Of a stretch of DNA of 64,000 nucleotides, positions 10,001 through 19,132 are shown piece after piece. The stretch comes from Apostichopus japonicus (taxonomy: Eukaryota > Echinodermata > Holothuroidea > Aspidochirotida > Stichopodidae). The first letter of the stretch is position 1. Each line of letters begins with the position of its first letter. The DNA is taken from positions 8,716,999-8,780,998 of the forward strand of contig NC_092565.1 in NCBI RefSeq assembly GCF_037975245.1, in the 5' to 3' direction. The notes below the pieces were generated by a model. It searched no databases. It was given only the letters and a program-made list of their open reading frames with translations, and was not told where the DNA came from. The translations under genes and the position numbers were made by a program.

Positions 10001-11862
10001 ATGCTACAGCTAACTTCGACATTGTTTTATGACTTATACCCTAATGTACACGTATTGAATTTTACATGTTAATCAAATGGAAATATCTCAAATAACATTT
10101 TATCGGGATTTAAACTAAACTGTCGAAAGCAAATCAAGAAATAAAGTCTCCCTCTTTGTCTGTTATTCTTTCAAGCTAGTGCAACATTATATAAATGTCA
10201 ATATTCAATTATGAATATTCATTTATAGTTATGACTGTAGATAATTTCTAACCAGAGTACCGAGTTTTGCTTGTGGCATTTCTCTTTATGTTAGGCTGAT
10301 GGCCCTTTAAGCAGAAACCAGTACGAAATGCGTGGCTTTATCCATACCTGAGTGGCAACTCACCCTGTCTACGACTGTTTGCTTTGTAAATGATATTACT
10401 AATGGTCACTTTATATAGCTCGTGTTGGTAAGGTCTCCTATAAGTTCATCATTTGACTGCACCCCACATCACCATACACCACCATACACCACCCTACATC
10501 ACCATACACCACCCTACATCATCTACAACACCACGCACCACCCTACATCACCCTACACCACCCTACATGGCTATGTATAGATTCATCGATATCCACGCGT
10601 TTTTACACTTGACCATGTCAAGTTAAAACCCCTGTTCATCGGTAGCGGTCATGTAAGGCTGTGTCACGTGGATAGTTTTATGGAATATCTTCATAAACCA
10701 GAAGAATCTTGTTCACTGGTATAGACAATGTATTGCCCATCGTGTATTGACATATTCATTACCTGCATTAGCCAAAAGAACCTTTCGGCGATATGGATCC
10801 TGTGTTCACTTACCAAAGGTATCAGATCCTTTCCTATTTCGGCATGGAATCCATTTATTGCTCTTCGGTAGGTCCTCTTCAGGGAGAATGCTGCGCCGTG
10901 CGACTTAGCTTGAACTGACATCCTGTTAGCTATAGATGACGCATCGAAGCCGTCCTGTCCAAACGCAAAAACAAATTTCAATCTTCCTTTGGTAAATGAG
11001 AAAGCGCATTTTTACCCCTTCCCCACCCCCATTCCCCTACCCCTTTTCGAAAACTGGCTCTCAAGAGCCTGCTGTAACAGGGGATTCTTATACCCTGATA
11101 CAGAATGGCGTTAGCAACGCCTTAACAATTACCCAGGACAAAATATGTTAATATAATTTATTATTAGGACAGGCAGGTCAGGTAATACTCATGACTTCAC
11201 CTCAGAGTATCAGTGCAGTTAGCATTTTATAATTTTAATCTCGAAATATTCGTCTGTCAGACTTTGAAAGACGCATAGATTATGTATAATTGAATTCTAA
11301 TTTGTATGTGTTATAGGTCCATATAAAAAACCTAATAAAAGCTAATGTATTTTGAGAAGATGAATATTGTGGTTTGCAATTTCACTGACCATTATGGTGA
11401 AAGAATAATTAATATGACAGGGGTATAGATATTACGATGCCCAAAAAGGCGTAGAACGAAACTTCGGATTGGGTGTGACACACTTGGCTGGGAGTGCAGG
11501 GGTCCTGGTTTGGGGGGTATTTGGGTGGGTCCAGGGAAGAAACGACCAGACGCTGCAATAATTACAGATACGCTTCTCACGAAGCAATTTTCAAGGATAA
11601 ATATACACGAAGGAGTAATGCACCTGAAACGTCTTTTTATAGCAGTGTGGGGGAGGAAATCTCCTAGCCCCACCCCTGTCAACTGGTGGGGTGTTCCCCT
11701 TCTACGTGTGTCATTCTCTATGTAGAATTTGTCAAATCTCAAACTACTTCTCACCTTCAAGACGATGATGTACTTGCCATCTATTCTCTCGGCATCTCTG
11801 TAGTACGGTGCCAAACCGCTCACTGCCGATACCGTCAATAAAAAACCGATTAAACCGCGCAT
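894..11862 (-). CDS. Proteinase K-like secreted subtilase (S8A peptidase with I9 propeptide), 8 coding exons
   Basis: Joining 11755-11862, 10814-10954, 8707-8830, 5992-6104, 3402-3549, 2953-3137, 1531-1702 and 894-1039 (read right to left) gives 1137 nt, 378 residues and a TAA stop, with matching phases at all seven junctions and GT-AG at every intron. Residues 1-17 form a hydrophobic signal peptide. Residues about 30-100 match an inhibitor I9 propeptide ([23 protein letters not shown]). The catalytic domain starts near residue 102 ([10 protein letters not shown]). The triad is Asp136 (VLDTGI), His171 (GHGTHCAGT) and Ser323 ([11 protein letters not shown]). Asn258 (AASNND) fits the oxyanion Asn, with Ser in place of the usual Gly before it. 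A mature form of about 277 residues equals proteinase K in size. The family cleaves proteins extracellularly after autocatalytic loss of the propeptide. The physiological substrate is not known, so I give no symbol. Confidence 0.93.
1331..1443. repeat. Inverted repeat pair with hammerhead-like motif (protease intron 7)
   Basis: Two 40-bp arms (1331-1370 and 1404-1443) are near-perfect reverse complements, separated by a short spacer. On its own transcribed strand each arm reads GCCT, then CTGAAGA or ATGAAGA, a GATCC hairpin, GAAA, a GTC triplet, and AGGC. This is the order stem I, core, stem II, core, cleavage triplet, stem I of a hammerhead ribozyme with almost no stem III. An additional A follows the CTGAAGA box, so the fold is not canonical. 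The spacer contains a perfect 13-bp tandem pair (1381-1406). Such cassettes probably derive from a mobile element. Confidence 0.6.
1531..1702 (-). CDS. Protease coding exon 7: catalytic Ser
   Basis: This 172-nt exon (phase 0 in, phase 1 out) encodes residues 274-330 and one base of codon 331. The acceptor is TACCGCAG at 1703 and the donor is GTAAAT at 1530-1525. It opens with SITVGAS and ends with [12 protein letters not shown], which holds the nucleophile Ser323. [11 protein letters not shown] in between is the usual strand preceding the active site in this family. Confidence 0.95.
1703..2952. other. Protease intron 6, no gene
   Basis: This intron holds two long C runs at 1894-1904 and 1910-1923, and a 15-bp tandem repeat at about 2263-2300 in which each unit contains TAGGCCTA followed by a GTAAGT donor-like string. 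Short plus-strand frames are present but none resembles a protein. Confidence 0.5.
2263..2300 (+). repeat. 15-bp tandem repeat with donor-like units
   Basis: The unit GGCCTAGGTAAGTTA occurs twice and is followed by a partial third copy. Each full unit contains AG|GTAAGT, a near-ideal splice donor, on the strand opposite to the host gene. Confidence 0.7.
2953..3137 (-). CDS. Protease coding exon 6: oxyanion-hole region
   Basis: This 185-nt exon (phase 1 in, phase 0 out) encodes residues 212-273. The acceptor is TTGTTAG at 3138 and the donor is GTACGT at 2952-2947. [16 protein letters not shown] and [13 protein letters not shown] follow the order seen in proteinase K. Asn258 is the likely oxyanion residue. 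The exon ends at SPARAPW, just before the ITVGA motif of the next exon. Confidence 0.93.
3402..3549 (-). CDS. Protease coding exon 5: catalytic His
   Basis: This 148-nt exon (phase 0 in, phase 1 out) encodes residues 163-211 and one base of codon 212. The acceptor is GTGTATAG at 3550 and the donor is GTAGGT at 3401-3396. It contains [15 protein letters not shown] with catalytic His171. Cys175, four residues on, matches the free Cys of proteinase K. The following [12 protein letters not shown] is the conserved substrate-side strand and loop. Confidence 0.95.
3550..5991. other. Protease intron 4, contains unproven open frames
   Basis: A 223-codon plus-strand frame starts with ATG at 3869 and ends at 4540. 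It runs through a 16-base C tract (4356-4371, read as prolines), has no recognisable domain, and lies antisense inside the intron. A minus-strand frame of 84 codons at 4721-4975 is also open. I treat both as chance or degraded repeat sequence. The rest is AT-rich with C/G homopolymers. Confidence 0.4.
5992..6104 (-). CDS. Protease coding exon 4: catalytic Asp
   Basis: This 113-nt exon (phase 1 in, phase 0 out) encodes residues 125-162. The acceptor is TTTTCAG at 6105 and the donor is GTAAGT at 5991-5986. The motif [11 protein letters not shown] contains the catalytic Asp136 of the S8 family, followed by THEEFEGKR, a surface segment common in proteinase K homologues. Confidence 0.94.
6105..8706. 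other. Protease intron 3, no gene seen
   Basis: Mostly AT-rich, with G-rich tracts near 6190-6225 and 6728-6745 and a 14-base G run at 8255-8268. A 78-codon minus-strand frame at 6918-7154 has no recognisable content. Confidence 0.45.
8707..8830 (-). CDS. Protease coding exon 3: propeptide end and mature N-terminus
   Basis: This 124-nt exon (phase 0 in, phase 1 out) encodes residues 84-124 and the first base of codon 125. The acceptor is TTCGCTCAG at 8831 and the donor is GTGAGA at 8706. [10 protein letters not shown] is the typical C-terminal strand of the propeptide. WGLDRIDQR is the conserved N-terminal signature of mature proteinase K-like enzymes, so autocleavage should fall between residues about 99 and 104. 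Confidence 0.92.
8831..10813. other. Protease intron 2, no gene seen
   Basis: AT-rich intron with a short hairpin at 9353-9391 and a CACC/CATCA minisatellite at 10461-10568. The plus-strand frame at 9683-10072 is Lys/Phe-rich and reads like translated A/T runs. Confidence 0.45.
10461..10568 (+). repeat. Minisatellite of about 10-20 bp (CACCATACAC / CACCCTACAT)
   Basis: About ten alternating, slightly varied copies of ACCATACACC and ACCCTACATC lie in tandem inside protease intron 2. The tract is C-rich on the plus strand. Confidence 0.85.
10814..10954 (-). CDS. Protease coding exon 2: I9 propeptide core
   Basis: This exon is 141 nt, phase 0 to phase 0, and encodes residues 37-83. The acceptor is GACAG at 10955 and the donor is GTAAGT at 10813-10808. 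The peptide runs from [12 protein letters not shown] through [20 protein letters not shown], the alpha-beta fold core of I9 propeptides, which chaperones folding and blocks the active site until cleavage. It joins without a gap to [14 protein letters not shown] in the next exon. Confidence 0.9.
10955..11754. other. Protease intron 1 (between coding exons 1 and 2)
   Basis: An 800-bp intron, mostly AT-rich, with a more GC-rich patch at 11460-11710. Frames on both strands at 11392-11740 are read-through or shadow frames. Confidence 0.45.
11755..11862 (-). CDS. Protease coding exon 1: start, signal peptide, beginning of propeptide
   Basis: This exon encodes residues 1-36. The ATG at 11862-11860 opens a Met-Arg start followed by a hydrophobic run ([15 protein letters not shown]) typical of a secretory signal. 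The first propeptide strand (DGKYIIVLK) follows. It ends in phase 0 at AAG with a GTGAG donor at 11754-11750. The acceptor TTGCAG lies only 5 bases upstream of the ATG, so the exon continues to 11867 as 5' untranslated sequence. A longer reading frame through the donor to 11392 is intron read-through, not protein. Confidence 0.9.
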
Positions 11863-12566
11863 CGTGTCTGCAATGAGAGAACATACAAGTATTCAAAATC
11901 TGAATCGTTTGTGGCCGATGGAATATCCAAAACCGATGAATCTTCTAAATAGTAAAAATAGACTTATTAATATCGGGGAATAATGTACAGATGCTATGAA
12001 ATATAGAAAGACAAATATTATAGTTATAAAACGATAAAACAGATCTATTTATCCAACCAACCACCCCACCCCTTCAACTCCACCCTCTATCTCTCTTTTA
12101 CCTTTTCTTAACAAGTTGACCAATATCAAGTATAGGTTATTGTATAATATAATATAACATAGAAATATAATTATTAAAAAGGTGTTTGTGAGCAATTGAG
12201 CGTTGTTGAAAAAAAAAAAAAAAAACATTAGAAAACTTAGGATATTGCCTCAATGAAAGTTCTTTATAGCAACATATATAGGCATATGACTGTTCCTTGT
12301 TTAACGTAAATTGAAGTAATCTATAGGTTATCGGCCAGATATTGCTTTGAGGTCATAACTATCCATTTTTCATTCCCATAAAGGCCCTTTGGATGGAACT
12401 GAAAAAAAGTCATAGAATTTCTTACCATCCAAAACAGTTCCAATAATGAAAACAATCACACTATGTCGACCTATCTCTTATGTTGCACAATATAGGCGTT
12501 GTTATATAGGCATTTGTATATGCCTATGTACAGTGTGTAAGGTCGGTATGAGACGTTATCTTTGCT
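11863..12566 (-). other. Protease 5' untranslated exon(s) and first intron (predicted)
   Basis: A splice acceptor (pyrimidine-rich tract then TTGCAG, AG at 11869-11868) sits 5 bases upstream of the ATG, so a non-coding first exon must lie further up. The best donor on the same strand is GGATG followed by GTAAGAA at 12425. This predicts a non-coding exon of about 140 nt (12426 to about 12566) and a 558-bp intron. If correct, the ATG at the exon edge creates a six-codon upstream frame that overlaps the true start. The acceptor is seen; the upstream exon is inferred. Confidence 0.45.
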
Positions 12567-12585
12567 AACGTGAACACGTACTACA

Positions 12586-12596
12586 CCTTATATATA
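12586..12596 (-). promoter_or_regulatory. TATA-like box of the protease gene
   Basis: The minus strand reads TATATATAAGG here, about 160 bases before the predicted donor at 12425. Transcription would begin near 12566. This is the only strong TATA-like element on this strand just above the predicted 5' exon. It is not proven. Confidence 0.35.
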
Positions 12597-13615
12597 GGAA
12601 CCTGTCACTTTTATGATCAAAGCTCATTGATCTTTGCACTTTATACAAAAGGCTAGAGGAAGAATCTTTGAAATCTTGATAAAAAATCAAGGATTTGGTT
12701 TACCTAAGCTTAATAAACTAATCTGTTTTTGTTTGTTTGTAGAGAGAAATAATTAATCACTGCTAACAATTGAGCTGGGATAACAGCGAGCCAGTAAGAT
12801 TTTAGTGTTTACACCCATGCATGGGCTAGAGGCTAGCTAACTGTGAAATGATTAACAGACACGTAAGATCGACAACAAAGCTAAAGGAAACAGAAAATCT
12901 ATGAACCAGTAGAACTATAACTCACAGATTTTAAACGCCCATCGGAATTATAGATAACATCTTCCTCCTCCCTTACCCCTGCCCCCCTTCCCCCCTCGCA
13001 CCGCTCAACTGGAGAGGGTACGGTGGCGTGTCATTCCCTTCGCCCCTCCCATACCCCCACCTGCCCCTCATCGACCGGTGAGGATTGAGTAACGTGTCAG
13101 TCTGGATATCTGGTACTCCGATCACTCTTTTAATCTTTCGGCTCATATTTTGAAACCGTTATAACCAACGGGAGGGATGACTTTGCATAAGAAGCTACTA
13201 TAAAGCAAACAGATTTGTTCAAGTCATGCGCTATATTTGCATATTAAACTTTATCTTTGATGGCTGATTAAATAAATTTGTATCTTTGAACTTGTAGCCT
13301 ATATCCAGTAAGTCATAGATCTGTTGGTGTTTTCGGGTCGTTTCTGGTATACTGCTGACCCGAATGATTAGGATAGATTGATTTAGTTTTAGTATGGATT
13401 GGAAAGCCAACTGGACGTTCATTCGAAACGCTAGTTGATCGTGACACAATGTTGCTTGCGTTGGTGTCACCATGGAAGCAATACGCACATGGACATCTAA
13501 ACGTTATCAAATACCAAAAAATACATTGTGCATGTTTACGGATATCGACAGACTTGCTAACCGACGATCAGGAAGAAATAGTCTATATAACTTCTTATAT
13601 AACTTATATAACAAT

Positions 13616-13641
13616 GACGAATTTGATATTTATATATATAA

Positions 13642-13674
<33 letters not shown>

Positions 13675-13945
13675 AATATATTTATATATATATATAATAT
13701 ATTATATATATTTATATTTATATATATTTATATTTATGTGTATGTGTTATGTGTATATATATAAATAAATTGTTATGTGTTATGTGTATATATATAATAT
13801 ATATATATATATAATATATATATATAAATATATATATAAATATATATATGTAATATATTATATGTATTTATATATATTTATGTGTATGTGTTATGTATAT
13901 ATATATATAAATAAATTGTTATGTGTTATGTGTATATATATAACT
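13616..13945. repeat. Compound (TA)n satellite with an internal duplication
   Basis: TATA/TATAAATA repeats are interrupted by TATGTGTATGTGTTATGTG segments. A block ending in TAAATAAATTGTTATGTG occurs twice (about 13735-13795 and 13880-13945), so the tract grew by segmental duplication as well as slippage. Confidence 0.9.
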
Positions 13946-16665
13946 TGTATTTAAACTGTTTGAGAACTAAATCAATCCTATCTGTATGATGATAAACTGT
14001 AAGTTTACATCTATAGCCTGAAATAAACATAATCATACTAAAAATGTTATTTGATCTGTTTCCCCCAAAATTGCAGGCAGTTAATTGAAGTATACGCACG
14101 GTTGTATATAGCCTTTATAAGGCAGTATATGCATGTTTTATTATATTATCTGTGATTCATGCTGTAACGCTTTTATATTATGACGTTATATAGATATGTT
14201 ATGACATTAACGTTCTAAAATTAAGTAAGATATGTCACCTAAATAAAATCAAATCTAATACAACTATACTTAAAGAGAGTCTATCACTATTCCATGACGG
14301 ATAGCATATAGAACTATATAGGCAGTGAATTACCACAACACAATACATGGCGACAAATCGTATGGGAATTAATCACGTTGACAATGAACGACTCGAGATT
14401 GATTGTCAACTAATTACTTTCAAACGACTGTTTGATGACGTCTACGTTTTTATGTGACAGTCTATATAAGCTCTTCATTTCCACCGTCATTGTACATAGC
14501 GTCATGATCTTGCCGTCGTTTGTCAGGGTAGAACAGAAACCTCCCGCGCGTGTTTTTTTCGTTTCTTCCTGTTTGTTTGCGATTCATTCACCTGTTTTTC
14601 CTTCCACCCTCCGATCCTTGCCCTAAGTCTCCCTTGATCTACTATTTATACAAACAAGACATTTTATCGGTCTCCAAAGTTCATTTTCAACCGTTATTTA
14701 CGACGACAATATATTTATCAAGATGAGCATTTGTAGTTTTGTTACAGCCGTTTCCTTCATTACTCCCATGAGAATGTTAGAGCGTTCAACCAATGATTTT
14801 CTGCTCAATTGACGGGCCTCATATACTACCCGTCCCCGTCAAAAACTACAATGGCCGTTGTCTTAACCGGCTAACTCCCCGGCGTCTTCCCATCACCAGA
14901 ACGTCGCCACCTCGCTTGCAAATTTCATCACAATTATGATCCAATCAGCTAAACCGTGTTGAAAGCCTATTCCGTGCAATTTCTCCCCTAGGAGTCATTG
15001 CGCTAATGGTCCCGTGGGCATGCGTACACCGCATTCGTCCCAGCCATTCCACTGGGCGGCAGCTGTCCTGGTAAGCCAGATGGTTAGCTTATTTAGAGGG
15101 AAAAATACCCGGCAGACTGGAACCATTTTTAAGACCTTCTGTAATCGGTAAACAGTTGGTGCAATAACACGTTCCCGATGAGAGGATGTATGTAGCTTAC
15201 TGGGAATTATCATGTGTCCCATAACGAAGATAGGAGCGAAAAAACGATAAACAAATATTAAACGGGGAAATAATCAAGCGAGCCAAAAAAAAAAAAAAAA
15301 GTTATAATAAGCTTTGATTGACGATCGATTTGGTATAGCTTTGACAAAGGATCCCACAACAATTTAGTTAATTATTGAATTCATAACCCCCCCTTCTCGG
15401 TTCATTGCCTTTGATTTAGGAAAACATGTTTAACATACCAATTCTAATTAAAGTTCCTACACACATGTTCGTTTCACATTTTAATGTTCTTTTCATTCTC
15501 TGACTTAAAGGAACACAATGAAAGCGACTAATAGGTACAAATTGGAAAAAAATCAACATTGTATCAATACATCAGTCGTATATATATATAGTTAGCACGA
15601 ACAGGTTTTAGTTTGTTGCATTTTTCGCTGGTTGTTTGTCTGTTTCTTGTGCAGTAAGTGTCGAATTAATAAAGAAGATTAATATATGAACAACACTTAA
15701 CTAACGTTTCATCTATAATTCATTAAATATTGATTATTGTAGTTTGCTTCTTTTTTTGTGTTTTTCGTTCTAATCAACAAACACAAAATTCGTTGAAAGG
15801 GTGAAGATAGAATAGTTGGCGCTTATATCATCATGTTTATTCGTGCAGAACTCATCATAACTAAATCACTACTTTGTTGAAGGGTGTGTGCAGGTCGGTC
15901 ACGTGGTAAGGATAGAGAAAGATGGGTTGCTAGCCGGAAGTAGCGATTAAATTCAGCTGAAGCATCTTATTCGGATTCTCCGTTTCTTTCGGCTTCATTT
16001 CAACACAGTTTAATGATTCGTCTCAACGTTAAACAACTTCTACACATAATTTCCTCCGTGTACGAGTGCTTGTGTCATCACGTGATCTCTTTTAAAAAGT
16101 GATTATTCAAGTGCATGGGAAGCTACGAATGGTAACTCAAGTATATTTGAGAACAAAAAGTAAGCACCCTAGGATATACCGGTACCGTAAGAAACTGATT
16201 CCTGCTTAATTTTGTATCTTCTTTTTGTATGGGGGGGGGGGGGGGCGGGGGGTATTCTTTAAGTACGGTCCTTTAGTTCTCTCATGACGTCATAATGTTA
16301 TCACAACCGTCAATACTTTGTCTTTTCATTGTTAATTTGATATCAGACAACCAATGATATGTAAACCTGCAATAAGAAGTCAAACAACGATATCTTTATT
16401 TAATGCCTATGACACTCCTCTAATGCACAACTACAGACTTCGTCAGTAATTGTTAAATATTTTATATGCGGATAACATTTACGAAGGATTTACATACTTT
16501 ATTCACAAAGGTTATCTTCAGACAGTATATCCCACTAAAATAATGTGTCAACCCACAATCTAAAAATTTTTGGACTCAAAATGTTTTAGTAAAGCATACT
16601 GGTATATATATAGACGCATTCTTCAATTTCGAAAACTAACAGGCGACTTCGCATACTGCTCTGGT

Positions 16666-16694
16666 CACTGCAACTCCGTATACTAGTTGCAGTG
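16666..16694. repeat. Perfect 10-bp inverted repeat
   Basis: CACTGCAACT (16666-16675) and AGTTGCAGTG (16685-16694) are exact reverse complements around a 9-base loop, embedded in non-repetitive sequence. Confidence 0.85.
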
Positions 16695-17944
16695 TTATCA
16701 CATGGACCTTGACCTCATTACCGTCAGTAAGCCAATAACAATTAGCCCACGAAAAGGGGAAATTAAGAAGCAATTTCTATGGTTATTGTAAAGGGCCATT
16801 GTCCGGTGGCTATTTTAGACGGTATTCGATTCGGTTACAGTTGGCATACACCGGTATCGCTTTCGAGGGGCTTATCTTTTCTGATACCGTAAATTAATAC
16901 CTGGATCCTAAGGCGACTCTCTTTGTTGTGAACACCCATATAAATATTTCATATTTAATCCTTCTTTCATGTCATCTCTTAATGACTGTGGGCTATATCA
17001 GTCTCCGCTAATCTTCCCTAGCTGCAGCCAGACGCCGACACACACCACTGATACCCACCACCCTCACGTGTCAAGACTCTCTTATCCATAACCATTGGGA
17101 CCGATCTCTATAGATTTCAAAACAGTTACATTTTTTTTACGGTTTCGTTAATTCAATTGACAATTTGTTCCACAAACAAATTTCGATTGAAGTTTTTCTA
17201 ATAACATGCCCCAAGCGCCCTGCAGTTTCGTTGTATACAGCTAAGGTTCATATAATCACCATCCGCGAGCGCGAGTGATTCTGTGCACGAGAAGGAAACA
17301 AAAACGGATTTAAAATTCCTTAAAGATGAAGTCTCCAAAAAAACAAGGGTATATATAGTTTGAATAATATTTTGTGATCTTCAGCCAAAAGATTTGGACC
17401 CTGCTTATCACATCTGCCAGTGCATTTGTTTTTTTTATATTGAATCGATGGTTCCCTTTCGCAGGGACTAGTAGAAAATTTGAAAACAATTCTTCCATTA
17501 CTCAAACTTATTTAATTTTATGTATAAATGCCGGCCACGAGCCCCGTATCGCGTCAGTACAGTATTTTCTCTGTATAATGTATGTATGTATATGTATGTA
17601 TATTAGATCCTCCTGCAAGCAGGAACTCACGAAGAAGCCTAATTGGCTTATCAAAGCCGCAAGCTGACCGAAGTCAGTCTCTCACATTCATATTTAACTT
17701 CCATGATTATGAATTGTTAATTGTCAACAACTCTGTAACTGGACGACATACATTAATCTGGGAGTGACTCGAACCGGGGACCTTATGCAAATCTTACGAA
17801 ATTCACTTTCTCTCCTGATAATAAAAATAAAATCATTATAGACAGTATAAAAGGTAGAATAAAGCCACATTCATTGTAAAACTGAAACTATAGGTGATAA
17901 TTAACCCACTCTTTATGAAAAATTGTTAATGATTATTAAAAACA

Positions 17945-18240
17945 ACAGCCCAACTCGTTATAAACCTGGTATCAAATATGCATGCACAAAGCAATGCCCA
18001 ACTCGTTTTAAATGTGGTAACAAGTTGTAACAAAATATGATCTGATCCGGTATAGACCTGATACAGCAGACAGGACTTTGAACAGTATAACCCGTATATA
18101 CTCATTATAACACCGATAACAAGTAGGCCTATACGAAATAGCCAAACTCGTTATAAAACTGGTACCTTAACAAGTATACTCATTATCAAATTGATACCAG
18201 TATGATATGTATACCCAAACTCGTTATCACAATATAGGAT
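17945..18240 (+). repeat. Degenerate minisatellite around AACTCGTTATAAA-CTGGTA
   Basis: Variants of CAACTCGTTATAAACCTGGTA recur at least five times with divergent spacing over about 300 bp. Copies near 17950, 18000, 18150 and 18210 are the clearest. Confidence 0.65.
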
Positions 18241-18885
18241 TTTAAATTATAACCAGTAACTTACGATTTCCATTTAAATTCTGACAGATTTGTCACCTGG
18301 CATTGTGATGATTCAATACATGCTGAGACTGCGAACACAGCTTAATGTCATCAATATTAACCCCTCCCCCACACACACATCCATACATACATGCACACAT
18401 GCTATATATGCTCACGTACATACATGCACCCCTCTTAAGATGTTACGGTAACCTTTCAAATGATTCAACCTATACTCAATACATCACTGATGAGTTATAA
18501 CGTTAGGCACACGATGCTATTTATTAATCCTGCAGTGCTGAATTATTACATACATGTAGTAGGCGATTGTAAGTTCTGTCTCCCCTGAACCCGTAGGGTT
18601 AGCTAATTCTTAAATATTTTTCAAATCATCCCGTTTACAAGAAAAGTTTTCCCATGAAAACAAATGATGTGGACAATAATTTAGTGTGGAAGAGGGGTAC
18701 ACGAGAGACAGTAAAAGAAGGTTAACTTTACCGTAAGTTTTGAAAGACGCCATCAAAGAGATTGCAGTTTGTGGGTGATCCCCCCCCCCCTTGGTCGGAC
18801 CTTGGCTTCAACGCTATAGTTTCATACGCACCAAGTTAATAAGAATAAACAAAATGTCTTTTTCATTTGTGACGTAGTCATCGCT

Positions 18886-19069
18886 TTCATGACTTTTAAT
18901 GTAACAGAAAGAGTTCGTGCATGCTTACAAAATGATGTCACAAACAAATAGCTGAGTTTTGGATATTTCGTTAGGTTTTCATGATTTTTAATGTAACAGA
19001 AAGATTTCATGCATGCTTGCAAAATGATGCCACATGCAAATAGCTGAATTTTGGATATTTCGTTAGGTT
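18886..19069 (+). repeat. 92-bp tandem duplication
   Basis: Units at 18886-18977 and 18978-19069 both read TTCATGA-TTTTTAATG near their starts and TTTTGGATATTTCGTTAGG at their ends, with a handful of differences. It is an old but clear tandem pair. Confidence 0.9.
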
Positions 19070-19132
19070 ACTATATTACTGTATATTTTCTGATCATGGT
19101 TTCTGCGATTGTCTTTACATTTGATGACGTCA

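Larger units (their letters stand above)
12597..17940. other. Intergenic DNA upstream of the protease
   Basis: No gene is supported. It includes C-rich sequence near 12960-13075, a large TA block at 13616-13945, a more complex low-repeat stretch at about 14780-15230, a 15-base G run at 16231-16245 and a perfect 10-bp hairpin at 16666-16694. Confidence 0.45.
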
